A stretch of 64,000 nt of DNA, from assembly GCA_049513455.1 (NCBI GenBank), contig JBEKWB010000006.1:104052-168051 (forward strand), written 5' to 3'. Origin of the DNA: Bog-473 sp049513455 (GTDB taxonomy: Bacteria > Actinomycetota > Acidimicrobiia > Acidimicrobiales > RAAP-2). Of this stretch, positions 48,542 through 57,468 are shown piece after piece. A program made the position numbers and the translations under genes. Positions within the stretch are counted from its first letter, which is position 1. Each line of letters opens with the position of its first letter. Below the pieces are notes generated by a model. That model saw nothing but the letters and a program-made list of their open reading frames with translations, had not been told where the DNA came from and made no database searches.

Positions 48542-49254
48542 AGCCCCGTCCCGATCCCCCGGCCCACCCCGTAGGTCACCGCGGCCGCGCCGGCCGTTAT
48601 GACCAACTGCCGCAGCGCCGAGCGCACCATCGGCCTCTGGGTGAAGGCGGCCAGCACCACGCCGACCGCGACGGCGGCGAGCGCGCTGAGCACCGCCGAG
48701 GCCACGATGGCCCCGTTCCCCTTGGTCACGAGCCACGGTACGAGCGGGATGAACGCCCCGAGGGCGAAGGTGAAGAAGGAGGACAACGCCGACTGCAGGG
48801 GCCGGCCCAGGTGTTCGGGGCTGATGCCCAGCTCCTCCCGGGCGTGGGTCTCGAGGGCCAGCTGCGGGTCCGCCATGACCTCGTGCACCATGTCCCGGGC
48901 CACTTCGGGGTCGATGCCCCGCTGCTCGTACATGCCCCGCAGCTCGAGCGCCTCGCCCTCGGGGCTCTGGCTGAGCGAGGCGCGCTCCACGTCGAGCTCG
49001 CGCTCCATGAGCTCGCGCTGCGCCGTCATGGACAGATACTCCCCCGCCGCCATGGAGAACGCACCGGCCACCAGGCCGGCCACGCCGACCAGCCGTACGA
49101 CCTGGCCCCCCGGGCTGGCCCCGGCCACGCCCAGCACCAGCGAGATGTTGGTGACCAGCCCGTCGCTGAGCCCGAATACGGCCGCCCGGGCACCGCCACC
49201 GCGGACATCGCGGTGTTGGTGGGGCTGCTGGGCCGGGTGGAGATGATCATGCAC
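48535..49254 (-). CDS. VIT1/CCC1-family iron/manganese transporter
   Basis: A 239-residue membrane protein. The first helix has the family signature RAAVFGLSDGLVTNISLVLG (the transport path residues), followed by GAFSMAAGEYLSMTAQREL and a cytoplasmic helical metal-binding region (ELDVERASLSQSPEGEALEL...EVARDMVHEV) rich in Glu. Three C-terminal helices follow (FFTFALGAFIPLVPWLV and two more). It would store or export ferrous iron or manganese. The start is GTG 49254, and the His-rich N-terminus HDHLHPAQQPHQH may bind metal. It is convergent with mshD. Confidence 0.88.
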   Translation of the reverse strand: MHDHLHPAQQPHQHRDVRGGGARAAVFGLSDGLVTNISLVLGVAGASPGGQVVRLVGVAGLVAGAFSMAAGEYLSMTAQRELMERELDVERASLSQSPEGEALELRGMYEQRGIDPEVARDMVHEVMADPQLALETHAREELGISPEHLGRPLQSALSSFFTFALGAFIPLVPWLVTKGNGAIVASAVLSALAAVAVGVVLAAFTQRPMVRSALRQLVITAGAAAVTYGVGRGIGTGLG

Positions 49255-49348
49255 CCAGACCAGCGTAGTGACCCAGCGTTGGGGGGAGCTCGCCCCCGGA
49301 TAGGGTGCCAGGGCCCACCTACTCTCACGATCACCAAGGAGCGGACCC

Positions 49349-49804
49349 ATGACCACCACCGTCGACCACCTCGACGAGTTCCACGGTCTCGTCGGACAGC
49401 AGATCGGCTACTCCGAATGGCAGACGATCACGCAGGAACGGGTCGACCTCTTCGCCGATGCCACCGACGATCATCAATGGATCCACGTCGACCCCGAGGC
49501 CGCCAAGGCGGGCCCGTTCGGTGGGCCCATCGCCCACGGCTACCTGACCCTCTCACTCGCCCCTGTCCTCTTGAACAAGGTGCTGGTGATCAACGGCATG
49601 ACGTTCGGCATCAACTACGGGACCAACAAGGTCCGCTTCCCCTCGCCGGTGCCCGTCGGGGCGGAGCTGCGCATGGGGGTCACCGTGGCGAGCGCCGAAG
49701 ACGTCGGGGGTGGGGTGCAGGTGGTGTTCGACCTCGTCTTCGAGGTCAAGGACGCGCCGAAGCCCGCCTGCGTGGCCCAAGTGGTCTACCGCTACTTCAG
49801 CTGA
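49349..49804 (+). CDS. MaoC-like enoyl hydratase/dehydratase
   Basis: A 151-residue single hot-dog fold protein that hydrates or dehydrates enoyl-CoA. The catalytic dyad is in ADATDDHQWIHVD (Asp and His), and PIAHGYLTLSLAPVLL is the family helix. The ATG at 49349 has AAGGAG about eight bases upstream. It precedes menG by two bases on the same strand, so it may be cotranscribed with menG-menF, though no menaquinone role is known for it. Confidence 0.9.
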   Translation: MTTTVDHLDEFHGLVGQQIGYSEWQTITQERVDLFADATDDHQWIHVDPEAAKAGPFGGPIAHGYLTLSLAPVLLNKVLVINGMTFGINYGTNKVRFPSPVPVGAELRMGVTVASAEDVGGGVQVVFDLVFEVKDAPKPACVAQVVYRYFS

Positions 49805-49806
49805 GG

Positions 49807-50514
49807 GTGACCCCCGAGCCGCTTCCTTCGGGCGAGGAGAAGACGGCCCGCGTCCGCTCCATGTTCGACGCCATCGCGCCGCGCTACGACATGGTCAACC
49901 GGTTGATGACATTCGGCCTCGACCAGTCGTGGCGGCGCGAGACCATCGCCGCCCTCGCCCTCCCCGAGAACGCGCTCCTCCTCGATGTGGCCTGCGGCAC
50001 CGGGGACCTCTCCCGCCTGGCCCGGCGCCGGGGCTACCGCGTCATCGGCGCCGATCTGAGCCGGGGCATGCTGGCCGCCAACCACACCGGGACGCCCCTG
50101 TTGCAGGCCGACTGCGCCCGGCTCCCCTTCCCCGACGGCGTGTTCGACGGGCTCGTCTGCGGGTACGCCCTCCGCAACTTCTCCGATCTGCCCGCGGCCC
50201 TGGCCGAGACGGCGCGGGTGGTGCGCCCGGGGGGACGGCTGGCGATGCTGGAGGTCGATGCACCGACGTCCACGCTCCTGCGGACCGGCTACGACGTCTG
50301 GTTCACCCGCGTGGTCCCCCTCATCGGGGCCGCCCTCTCCGACCGCGACGCCTACGACTACCTGCCGCGTTCCGTCGCCTATCTGCCGCCCACGCCGGTG
50401 CTCCGCCGCATGCTGTCTTTGGCCGGCTACTCCGGTGTCGGCATCCGCCCCCTCGCCGGAGGCCTGAGCCAGCTCATCTTCGCCACCCGAACCGGCCTGC
50501 CCGCCTCACGGTGA
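49807..50514 (+). CDS. menG: Demethylmenaquinone methyltransferase
   Basis: A 235-residue SAM enzyme of the UbiE/MenG family, the last step of menaquinone synthesis. It has the N-terminal VRSMFDAIAPRYDMVNRLMTFG, the SAM glycine motif LLLDVACGTGDLSRL, YALRNFSDLPAALAETARV, and the C-terminal YDYLPRSVAYLPPTPVLRRML. The start is GTG 49807, two bases after the MaoC stop. The stop overlaps the menF GTG (GTGA, 50511-50514), so the two are coupled. Confidence 0.94.
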   Translation: MTPEPLPSGEEKTARVRSMFDAIAPRYDMVNRLMTFGLDQSWRRETIAALALPENALLLDVACGTGDLSRLARRRGYRVIGADLSRGMLAANHTGTPLLQADCARLPFPDGVFDGLVCGYALRNFSDLPAALAETARVVRPGGRLAMLEVDAPTSTLLRTGYDVWFTRVVPLIGAALSDRDAYDYLPRSVAYLPPTPVLRRMLSLAGYSGVGIRPLAGGLSQLIFATRTGLPASR

Positions 50515-51815
50515 CCGAGACCGGGACCGGGCTGCACGCCCGCACCGTCGCCCTCGAGTACGGGCCCGATGCGCTCCAGTTCGACGGCAGCCCCACCGTC
50601 CTGTTCGACCGACCCGGACTCACACTGGTGGGATGGGGCACCGCACTCTTGGTGGAGGCGGACGAGGCCGCGGGCGTGCTGGCGGGCATCCCCTGTGACG
50701 ACGCGGTGCAGCGCCCGGGCACGGGCGTGGTCGCGCTGGGGGCACTCCCCTTCCTCTCCGCGCGCCGGGGCCATCTCATCGTCCCCCGCTTCACCATGGG
50801 CATCGCGCAGAAGCCCGATGGCACGACCCACCGCTGGGCCACCGCGGTCGGCCCCATCGACCTGCCACTGCCGGCGACCGAGGAGCTCTTCGACGCCGTC
50901 ATATGGCAGTACGGCTCCCGGCCGGAGTCGGGATCGGCGGGCGATGTCGCCATCACGGCGCTCACCACGGCGCTGTCGAGCGTGGGCTACCGCGACGCGG
51001 TCGCGCGCGCCGTGGCCATCATGCACGCCCCGGGCGCCACGCTGGAGAAGGTCGTCCTCTCCCGCAGCGTGACCGCCGAGCTGGACGGCCCCCTCCCGCT
51101 GTCGGCCGTCCTGCGCCGCCTGCGGGCGCACGAGCCCGCGTGCACCATCTTCTCGTTCCCGGTGCCCGACGGGACCTTCTTCGGCGCCTCCCCCGAGCTG
51201 CTGATGGCCCGTCAGGGTCGCCGCGTCACCTGCCACCCGTTGGCCGGCACCGTGGCACGGGGACAGACCGCCCGCGCCGACGCCGACGCGCAGGGCGGCC
51301 TGGCCGGCTCGTCCAAGGACCGCTCCGAGCACCGCTTCGTGGTCGACGGCATCAGCGCGGCCCTCCGCCCGCTGTGCGACGAGCTGACCGTGCCGGCCGA
51401 GCCCTCGCTCGTCGCCTTCCGTTCGGTCGCCCATCTGGGCACTCGGATTGAGGGGCACCTCAGCGGCCCCGGCATCCCGCCGGGCGTTCTCGAGCTGGTC
51501 GAGCTGGTCCATCCGACCCCGGCGGTCGGCGGCACGCCCAGAGACCTGGCGCTGGCTACCATCGCGACCTTGGAGCCGGACCCGCGCGGCTACTGGGCCG
51601 GCCCGGTCGGTTGGGCCGACGCCCAGGGGGACGGCGAGTGGATGATCGGCATCCGCAGCGCCCGCCTCCACCCGGACGGCCGGACCATCACCCTGCGCGC
51701 CGGGGCGGGCGTGGTGGCCGACTCCGACCCCGGGGCCGAAGCGGCGGAGACCGACGTCAAGCTGACCTCGGTCCTCGAGTCCCTGGTGCCCGGAGGCTCG
51801 GCACACCTGCGCTGA
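50511..51815 (+). CDS. menF: Isochorismate synthase
   Basis: A 434-residue chorismate-utilising enzyme, the entry step of menaquinone synthesis. Isochorismate-synthase features include LEKVVLSRSV with the general-base Lys, GASPELLMARQGRRVTCHPLAGT, KDRSEHRFVVDGI, TRIEGHLSG, and the final GAGVVADSDPGAEAAET. TrpE is excluded because it has its own gene and this protein carries the KVVLSR base. The GTG start overlaps the menG stop. The last 59 bp overlap, in the opposite direction, the end of the histidine-kinase gene. Confidence 0.92.
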   Translation: MTETGTGLHARTVALEYGPDALQFDGSPTVLFDRPGLTLVGWGTALLVEADEAAGVLAGIPCDDAVQRPGTGVVALGALPFLSARRGHLIVPRFTMGIAQKPDGTTHRWATAVGPIDLPLPATEELFDAVIWQYGSRPESGSAGDVAITALTTALSSVGYRDAVARAVAIMHAPGATLEKVVLSRSVTAELDGPLPLSAVLRRLRAHEPACTIFSFPVPDGTFFGASPELLMARQGRRVTCHPLAGTVARGQTARADADAQGGLAGSSKDRSEHRFVVDGISAALRPLCDELTVPAEPSLVAFRSVAHLGTRIEGHLSGPGIPPGVLELVELVHPTPAVGGTPRDLALATIATLEPDPRGYWAGPVGWADAQGDGEWMIGIRSARLHPDGRTITLRAGAGVVADSDPGAEAAETDVKLTSVLESLVPGGSAHLR

Positions 51816-53331
51816 GAGGTTCCGCCGCCGCGGCGCCGGCGGCACCGGCGGAGGCGGCGACGCCGGCGGAGGCGGCCCGACGCACATCGGCCGGCGCCAA
51901 CGGGATCCGCACGACGATCGACGTCCCGCCGGCCGCGGGCGAGGTCACCGCCGCGGAACCACCGAGGGCTTCCGCGATGGCGCGCACGATGGCCAGCCCC
52001 AGCCCGGTCCCCGGACCGGTCCGTCTGGGGTTCCCCCGCGAGAAACGATCGAAGACCCGCGGGGCCAGGGCGGGATCGATGCCCGGTCCGTTGTCGGAGA
52101 CCACGATGACGCCCATGCCCCCTTCGGCGCGGGTGGACACCGTGACCTTCGAGCCCGGCGGGGTGTGGGCCAGCGCATTGCCGACCAGGTTGTGGGCCAC
52201 CTGGGTCAGTCGCTCGGCGTCCCCCAGGACGACGACCTCGTCGCCGGGGGCCATCGTCAGCTCGTGCGAGTGATCGGAGGCGTTGCTGTCGTCGACGACG
52301 TCGGCGCATATGCGATGGAGGCCGACCGGTTCCGCCCGGAGCGGCCGGCCACGATCAAGCTCAGCCAGGAGGAGGAGGTCCTCGACCAGGCCCCCCATGC
52401 GGGTCGCCTCCTCCTCGACACGCTGCAGCGCTCTGTTGATACCCGCCTCGTCGGAGAACCCGCCCCGCCGCAGCAGCTCGGCGTACCCCCTGATCGACGT
52501 CAACGGCGTGCGGAGCTCATGAGAGGCGTCGGCGACGAACTGGCGCAGGCGCTCTTCGGAGGAGGACTTCTCGGCGAAGGCCACCTCGATCTGGGCGAGC
52601 ATCTCGTTGAGGGCCGTGCCCAGGCGGCCCACCTCGGAGGTCGGCGTCTCCTGGGGCACGCGACGGGCCAGGTCGCCCGAGGCGATGGCGTCGGCCGTCT
52701 CGGCCATCTTGCGCAGGGGGCGCAGGCCGCGCCGGATCAGCCACAGCGCCAGCCCCACCATGACGGCGAGGACGGCGAGGCTGGCCAGCTCCTCGATCCG
52801 GCGCAACGAGGCGAGCGTGTCGTTCGTGGGGTTGAGGGAGAACGCGACGTACATGGTGCCCTGGGGCACCTCCACCGCCACCACCCGGTAGCGCCCGTCC
52901 GGATCGTGCCTGCTCCCGACGATCGACGCGTTCGGGTTGGGGCGGAAGGTGCCGGCGTAGCGGCCGAACTCATGGCTGCTGATCTCGGGCGCATCCTGCA
53001 CCGGGACCGAGGCGGAGAGCAGTGGCATCGGATCGGGCTTGGTGGGAGAGCCCGAGGGACGGTTGATGATCACCTTGCCCTTATGGCTGAAGATGAGCAC
53101 GTACACGTCGGGCGAGACGTGCCGCGACAGGTCGGATGCCGACAGGGGCTTCTTGCGCACGGTGTCGAAGGCCACGTAGTTGAAGGCGAGCGCCTCGGAC
53201 GAGGCCAACGTGTCGTCCGCCCGCCCGTAGAGGAACGAGCGCACGGAGACGTAGGTGACGACGTCGGCGACCACCAGCCCCACCACCAGCAGAAGCGACA
53301 TGACGGCGACCAGCCGCCGCTGCAGGCTCAC
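51757..53331 (-). CDS. Two-component sensor histidine kinase
   Basis: A 524-residue membrane kinase. Helix 1 (about residues 8-28, LVAVMSLLLVVGLVVADVV) is followed by an outer sensor domain (about 30-165), helix 2 (LASLAVLAVMVGLALWLI), HAMP (to about 260), H-box FVADASHELRTPLTSIRGYAE with the phospho-His, N-box HNLVGNALAHTPPG, and the G boxes DNGPGIDP and GTGLGLAIV. The C-terminus adds an Ala-rich tail and overlaps menF antisense by 59 bp. The GTG at 53331 overlaps the regulator stop (GTGA). It resembles the TcrY/PrrB class in M. tuberculosis. The signal is unknown. Confidence 0.92.
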   Translation of the reverse strand: MSLQRRLVAVMSLLLVVGLVVADVVTYVSVRSFLYGRADDTLASSEALAFNYVAFDTVRKKPLSASDLSRHVSPDVYVLIFSHKGKVIINRPSGSPTKPDPMPLLSASVPVQDAPEISSHEFGRYAGTFRPNPNASIVGSRHDPDGRYRVVAVEVPQGTMYVAFSLNPTNDTLASLRRIEELASLAVLAVMVGLALWLIRRGLRPLRKMAETADAIASGDLARRVPQETPTSEVGRLGTALNEMLAQIEVAFAEKSSSEERLRQFVADASHELRTPLTSIRGYAELLRRGGFSDEAGINRALQRVEEEATRMGGLVEDLLLLAELDRGRPLRAEPVGLHRICADVVDDSNASDHSHELTMAPGDEVVVLGDAERLTQVAHNLVGNALAHTPPGSKVTVSTRAEGGMGVIVVSDNGPGIDPALAPRVFDRFSRGNPRRTGPGTGLGLAIVRAIAEALGGSAAVTSPAAGGTSIVVRIPLAPADVRRAASAGVAASAGAAGAAAAEPLSAGVPSLRAPGTRGPRSA

Positions 53332-54035
53332 CCTTCTCTGGGCAACCGGAGGGTGTACCCCACTCGTCGGATGGTGTGGATGAGGGCAGGCTCGAGCACG
53401 TCGATCTTCTTGCGCAGGTAGCTGATGTAGGTCTCGACGATGTTCGGGTCGCCCGCGAACCCGTAGCCCCACACGTTGTCGATCAGCTCGGACTTGGAGA
53501 TGACCCGGCGGGCGTTCTCGAGGAGGTGGCGTAGGAGATTGAACTCGGTGGCGGTGAGATCGATCGGGTGTTCCCGGCGCCAGACCTCGTGCGTGTCGAT
53601 ATGCATGGTGAGATCGGCAAAGCGCAGGATGGACGCGTCGGCCGCTTCCACCTCACCGGCCCGGCGGAGGATGGCGGCCACCCGGGCCATCAACTCCTCG
53701 ATGCTGAACGGCTTGGTGACGTAGTCGTCGCCGAGCGCCAGGCCCTCCACCTTGTCCTGCACGGTGTCGCGCGCCGTCAAGAAGACAATGGGCACCTGGT
53801 CGCCTTGGAGACGCAGGCGGCGACCCACCTCGTTGCCGTCGAGGTCGGGCAGCATGACGTCGAGCATGACCAGATGCGGCCGGTAGGTGCGCGCCAGGTC
53901 CAGGGCATCGGTCCCGGTGCCCGCCGCCATCACGTCGTAGCCCTCGAAACGCAGGGCGACCGAGAGCAGATCGGCGATATTGGGCTCGTCGTCAACCACC
54001 AGGATGCGGGGCACCGGGAGCTGCGCGGTGGACAT
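53328..54035 (-). CDS. OmpR-family response regulator
   Basis: A 235-residue transcription factor. The receiver has VDDEPNIADLL, phospho-Asp in HLVMLDVMLPDLDG, Thr in IVFLTARD, and Lys in DDYVTKPFSIEEL. The winged-helix DNA-binding domain has DLTATEFNLLRHLLENARRV, ELIDNVWGYGF, and VETYISYLRKKID with HTIRRVGYTLR. The stop overlaps the start of the kinase gene, forming a coupled pair. It starts 3 bp after the mannosyltransferase gene, so the mannosyltransferase, regulator and kinase are likely one transcript. Confidence 0.94.
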   Translation of the reverse strand: MSTAQLPVPRILVVDDEPNIADLLSVALRFEGYDVMAAGTGTDALDLARTYRPHLVMLDVMLPDLDGNEVGRRLRLQGDQVPIVFLTARDTVQDKVEGLALGDDYVTKPFSIEELMARVAAILRRAGEVEAADASILRFADLTMHIDTHEVWRREHPIDLTATEFNLLRHLLENARRVISKSELIDNVWGYGFAGDPNIVETYISYLRKKIDVLEPALIHTIRRVGYTLRLPREG

Positions 54036-54038
54036 GGG

Positions 54039-54839
54039 CTAGGCCGACCTGACCGGATCGTTCGATCCCGCTCGACTACCCGAAGCGACGTGGGCCAACT
54101 GACGACGTTCCCGTTGCAGCCCGTGCACGATCCTGCCCAATCCCCACCACGTCACGAGCGCCAGCGCTTCGAACACGATCCGCGAGGACATCTTCGACTC
54201 GCCCGCGGCGCGGTCGACGAAGGTGATGGGCACCTCGACGATCGCCGCTCCGTGCTGCTTCGCCCGATAGGTCATTTCGATCTGGAAGCCGTACCCCTCC
54301 GCCCGGATCACGTTCAGGTCGAGCTTGCGCATGATGTCGGCGCTGTAGGCCCGGAACCCTGCGGTCGAGTCGGCCACGTGCAGGCCGAGCACCAGCGAGG
54401 CATAGCGGTTCCCGCCCCGGGAGAGGAGGTGGCGGTGGCGGGCCCAGTTGGGAATGGCGCCGCCCTTCACGTAACGAGACCCGATGGACAGGTCGAAGCC
54501 CTCGCTCAGCGGGGCCAGGATGGCCGGCAGCACGGCCGGGTCGTGCGAGAAGTCCGCGTCCATTTCGATCAGGGCGTCGTAACCCTGCTGCAGCCCCCAG
54601 GTGAAGCCGGCGCGGTAGGCACTGCCCAGCCCCGATTTTCCCGACCGGGCCATGAGATGGACGTCGGGCAGTTCGGCGGCGACGGCCTTGACCAGGTCCC
54701 CGGTCCCGTCCGGGCTCCCGTCGTCGACCACCAGCACACCGGCTTCGGGGAGGGAGTCGGCGATGCGACGCAGGATGCGTTCTATGTTCTCGGCCTCGTT
54801 ATACGTCGGAATGATGACGAGAGGTCGCATTTGGGTCAT
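54039..54839 (-). CDS. Polyprenol monophosphomannose synthase (GT2)
   Basis: A 266-residue family 2 glycosyltransferase like the catalytic domain of actinobacterial Ppm1 and eukaryotic DPM1, which moves mannose from GDP-mannose to polyprenyl phosphate for cell-envelope glycans. Motifs are VIIPTYNEAENI at the N-terminus, VVDDGSPDGTGDLV, EMDADFSHDP with the DxD metal site, SRYVKGGAIPNW, and GYGFQIEMTYRA. It is cytoplasmic or peripheral, since no helices are evident. It is separate from the apolipoprotein N-acyltransferase half fused to it in some mycobacteria. Confidence 0.9.
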   Translation of the reverse strand: MTQMRPLVIIPTYNEAENIERILRRIADSLPEAGVLVVDDGSPDGTGDLVKAVAAELPDVHLMARSGKSGLGSAYRAGFTWGLQQGYDALIEMDADFSHDPAVLPAILAPLSEGFDLSIGSRYVKGGAIPNWARHRHLLSRGGNRYASLVLGLHVADSTAGFRAYSADIMRKLDLNVIRAEGYGFQIEMTYRAKQHGAAIVEVPITFVDRAAGESKMSSRIVFEALALVTWWGLGRIVHGLQRERRQLAHVASGSRAGSNDPVRSA

Positions 54840-54857
54840 TGTACGGTACCGGCCTCG

Positions 54858-56006
54858 TTACGAGGCGGCGCTCGCTGGTGGGCCCTCTATGGCGTCGGGG
54901 CCCCGGCGGATCTCCCGCACCACCACCTGCAGGGCACCGCCGAGGGGAATCCCGATGAGCGCACCCACGAACGTGCCCAGATCGGACCCGATCTTCCCGC
55001 CCAGGGCGGCCCCGACCAGCACGGCCAAAAGGACCCAGAAGGGGTTGAGGCGGACCGTCCTGCTCATGATCACGGGGTTGAGGACGTGGTTCTCCACCTG
55101 CTGGTAGACCAGGAAGACCACGAGCATCACGATCCCGGCCGGGACGGAGTGGATGGCGGCGATGATCACCACGGGGACCCCGGCCAGGAGGCCCCCGACC
55201 AGTGGCAGCAGGTCGACCAGGGCCACAAACGCCCCCAACAGGAGAGCGAACGGAACCCCGAGGATGGCCAGGGTCGCCCCGCTGATCACACCGGCGATGA
55301 CCGACGTCAGGAAGTTCCCCAGCATGTAGCCGGTCACCGAGCGGATGGATTCGTTGATGACCCGCTCCAGGCGCACCGAGGTCGCCGGGCGGAACACGCT
55401 CAGGAAGCCGCGCCACAGGCGCGGTGACTCGAGCATGGTGAAGAGCGTCAGCACGGCGATGGCGCCGATGGTGACCAGATCCGACAGCGCCGCGGCGCCC
55501 ACGGAGAGTGCGGTGGCAGGCTTGAGCACCTTGGTCACCTGCGCGGTGAGCTTGGCCGAACCCTCGGACAGGTACTTCTGCAGGTGGAGCCGGAAGACCA
55601 GCTCGCCCAGCAGGCCCTTCCCCTTTTTGGCGCGGCTTATGAGCGTGGGGATCTCGTGCCCGAAGTGCACGGCACTGCTGACCAGTGGGGAGACGAAGAG
55701 GTACACCAGGCCGATGATGACCAGGAGGCCGCCGAAAAAGACCAGCGTGGACGCCACACCGTGCGAGAGCCCGAGCCGACGGAGGAGGCGGATGAGCGGG
55801 GTCAGGAGGAAGCTGAGGAAGAAGGCGATCACGATGTAGAGGACGATCTTGCGGAGGACCCAGAGCCCCACGATGAGCGCCGCGTTGAGGTCGAGGAGCC
55901 CGATGGCGACCGCGATCGCGACGACGATGGTGGTCAACGGCACCCCGCGGCGACCCGCGTCCGCCCCCAATCGGGAGCGCCAGGTCTCGCGAGGTTCTTC
56001 CGCCAC
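54858..56006 (-). CDS. AI-2E family membrane transporter
   Basis: A 382-residue membrane protein with about eight helices in the YdiK/TqsA/PerM pattern. Conserved strings are LTPLIRLLRRLGLSHGVAST, PALRWRGFLSVFRP-type loop (here SPRLWRGFLSVFRPATSVRLERV), GYMLGNFLTSVIAGVISG, LGVPFALLLGAFVALVDLLPLVG and VYQQVENHVLNPVIMSRTV. Members transport varied solutes or act as Na/H antiporters; specificity cannot be called. The start is GTG 56006, divergent from the flippase-like gene by 42 bp. Confidence 0.9.
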   Translation of the reverse strand: MAEEPRETWRSRLGADAGRRGVPLTTIVVAIAVAIGLLDLNAALIVGLWVLRKIVLYIVIAFFLSFLLTPLIRLLRRLGLSHGVASTLVFFGGLLVIIGLVYLFVSPLVSSAVHFGHEIPTLISRAKKGKGLLGELVFRLHLQKYLSEGSAKLTAQVTKVLKPATALSVGAAALSDLVTIGAIAVLTLFTMLESPRLWRGFLSVFRPATSVRLERVINESIRSVTGYMLGNFLTSVIAGVISGATLAILGVPFALLLGAFVALVDLLPLVGGLLAGVPVVIIAAIHSVPAGIVMLVVFLVYQQVENHVLNPVIMSRTVRLNPFWVLLAVLVGAALGGKIGSDLGTFVGALIGIPLGGALQVVVREIRRGPDAIEGPPASAAS

Positions 56007-56048
56007 GTGACCAGCATGTCAGCTGCGCCCAGATGAAGACGTGAAAGC

Positions 56049-57179
56049 ATGAAGGCGATGGACGCCGTCGGACCGGGAGACGAACCCCGCACGAAACGTC
56101 GTTGGATCCCCCGCAACGTGAAGATCACCTTGTTGGTGCTGGTGGTCTTCTTCGTGATCGAGGTGGTGCTGCCACCTGAGTTGCACAGCGCACGCAAGGA
56201 GATCCATCAGCTCAACCACCTCAACTTCCTCTGGCTGATCCTGGCTGCGCTGCTCGAGGTGGCCTCCCTCGCCGCCTACGCCGAGCTCACCCACACGGTG
56301 CTCTCCCCGGGGGCACCGCACCGCTTCCGGCTCTTCCGGATCAACATGTGGGCCCTGGCGGTCAGCCACGTTCTCCCTGGTGGCACGGTCCCCGGGACCG
56401 CCGTCAGTTACCGCCTCCTCACCGAGTCCGAGGTGCCGGGAAACACCGCCGCCTTCGGCTTGGCCACCCAGGGCATCGGTTCGGCCGTGGTCCTGAACGG
56501 GCTGTTCTGGCTAGCCCTGCTCATCTCCATCCCGTTGAACGGTTACAACCCCTATTACGGCTTCGCCGCCATCCTCGGTGTCCTGCTCCTGTCGATCTTC
56601 GGTGGCCTCGTCATCCTCCTCACCCGGGGCGAGCAGCAGGCGGACCGTTTCCTCAACCGGCTGGTTTCCCACATCCCTTTCGTCAAACCCCAGGCGGTGG
56701 CGTCCCTGGTGAAAAAGGTGGCCGACCGCATGAAGGTCCTAGCCGAGAACCCCCATCTGCTCTACCGGGCCAGCATCTGGGCCGCGGCCAACTGGCTCCT
56801 CGATGCCAGCTCGCTCTGGGTCTTCCTCTTCGCCTTCGGCGCCCACGTGTCCCCGATCGACCTGCTGGTGACCTACGGGCTGGCCAACATTCTGGCCGTC
56901 ATCCCGATCACCCCGGGCGGCCTCGGTGTGGTCGAGTTCATCAGCATCTCCACGCTCACCGGCTTCGGTGTCGCCGGGGGGGCCGCCACCGCGGGGGTCC
57001 TCTGCTGGCGCCTCGTCAACTTCTGGCTCCCCATCCCCTTCGGGGGGGCCGCCTACCTCTCCTTGCGGCTGGGACGCCCCCGCACCGAAGTGAACACCAG
57101 CCCGAGCTCGGGACCCACCGGGGCCGGGAGCAGCGGCATGCCCGACACCGAGGCCATGCCGCCCGGCTTGGTCAATTAG
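56049..57179 (+). CDS. Flippase-like membrane protein (LPG synthase TM/UPF0104 family)
   Basis: A 376-residue integral membrane protein with about eight helices. Characteristic features are VSHVLPGGTVPGTAVSYRLL near residue 105, GLATQGIGSAV, and the late AVIPITPGGLGVVEFISISTL, matching the domain found in lysylphosphatidylglycerol synthases and glycan-lipid flippase-like proteins. It has no soluble aminoacyltransferase domain. It probably moves or modifies a lipid at the membrane; the nearby mannosyltransferase is a possible pathway link. The ATG at 56049 or 56058 could be the start. The stop overlaps the convergent small gene by 8 bp. Confidence 0.85.
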   Translation: MKAMDAVGPGDEPRTKRRWIPRNVKITLLVLVVFFVIEVVLPPELHSARKEIHQLNHLNFLWLILAALLEVASLAAYAELTHTVLSPGAPHRFRLFRINMWALAVSHVLPGGTVPGTAVSYRLLTESEVPGNTAAFGLATQGIGSAVVLNGLFWLALLISIPLNGYNPYYGFAAILGVLLLSIFGGLVILLTRGEQQADRFLNRLVSHIPFVKPQAVASLVKKVADRMKVLAENPHLLYRASIWAAANWLLDASSLWVFLFAFGAHVSPIDLLVTYGLANILAVIPITPGGLGVVEFISISTLTGFGVAGGAATAGVLCWRLVNFWLPIPFGGAAYLSLRLGRPRTEVNTSPSSGPTGAGSSGMPDTEAMPPGLVN

Positions 57180-57468
57180 AACCTGGTCCCGCACCGTCCG
57201 CGTCGTCCCGGTCCGCGTCGTCCCGGTCCGCGTCGTCGGCATAGGGCACCGGGTGGTTCCCCCCGAGCTCGACAAAGCGCTCGTTGAGGGCATGGGCGAT
57301 GATGTCGTGGTCGTGGCGAGTCGGCCGGAGGGCACCGTAGAGATAGGCCTCGAGTTGCAGGCCGGTGCTCATGCCCCCCAGTTCGAAGTAGCGCAACCAC
57401 AGCTCGCCGTGGGAGAGCGCCGCATCGATGCGGAAGCTGTCAAGTACGTCGAGAGGGGCATCAAGCAT
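57172..57468 (-). CDS. Small protein coupled to the STAS-GAF-ANTAR gene
   Basis: A 98-residue soluble protein: MLDAPLDVLDSFRIDAALSH followed by GELWLRYFELGGMSTGLQLE, AYLYGAL, DHDIIAHALNERFVELG, and an acidic tail. The central pattern is like small actinobacterial proteins found beside anti-anti-sigma and ANTAR genes, from memory. The ATG at 57468 overlaps the stop of the upstream regulator by 8 nt (ATGCTTGA), so they are coupled and may act together. Three 15-bp repeats (57196-57240) encode the DDADRDDADRDDADG tail. Confidence 0.72.
   Translation of the reverse strand: MLDAPLDVLDSFRIDAALSHGELWLRYFELGGMSTGLQLEAYLYGALRPTRHDHDIIAHALNERFVELGGNHPVPYADDADRDDADRDDADGAGPGSN
57196..57240. repeat. Three 15-bp tandem repeats in the small acidic-tail gene
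   Basis: GTCCGCGTCGTCCCG occurs twice exactly, then once with a changed end. It encodes (DDADR) repeats on the minus strand and is frame-neutral. Confidence 0.9.

Noticed and set aside
35479..51815. menF read as a second trpE
   Set aside because: The menF protein has the isochorismate-synthase Lys (LEKVVLSR) and is coupled to menG. trpE has the LLES-like feedback motif and lies with his/trp genes.
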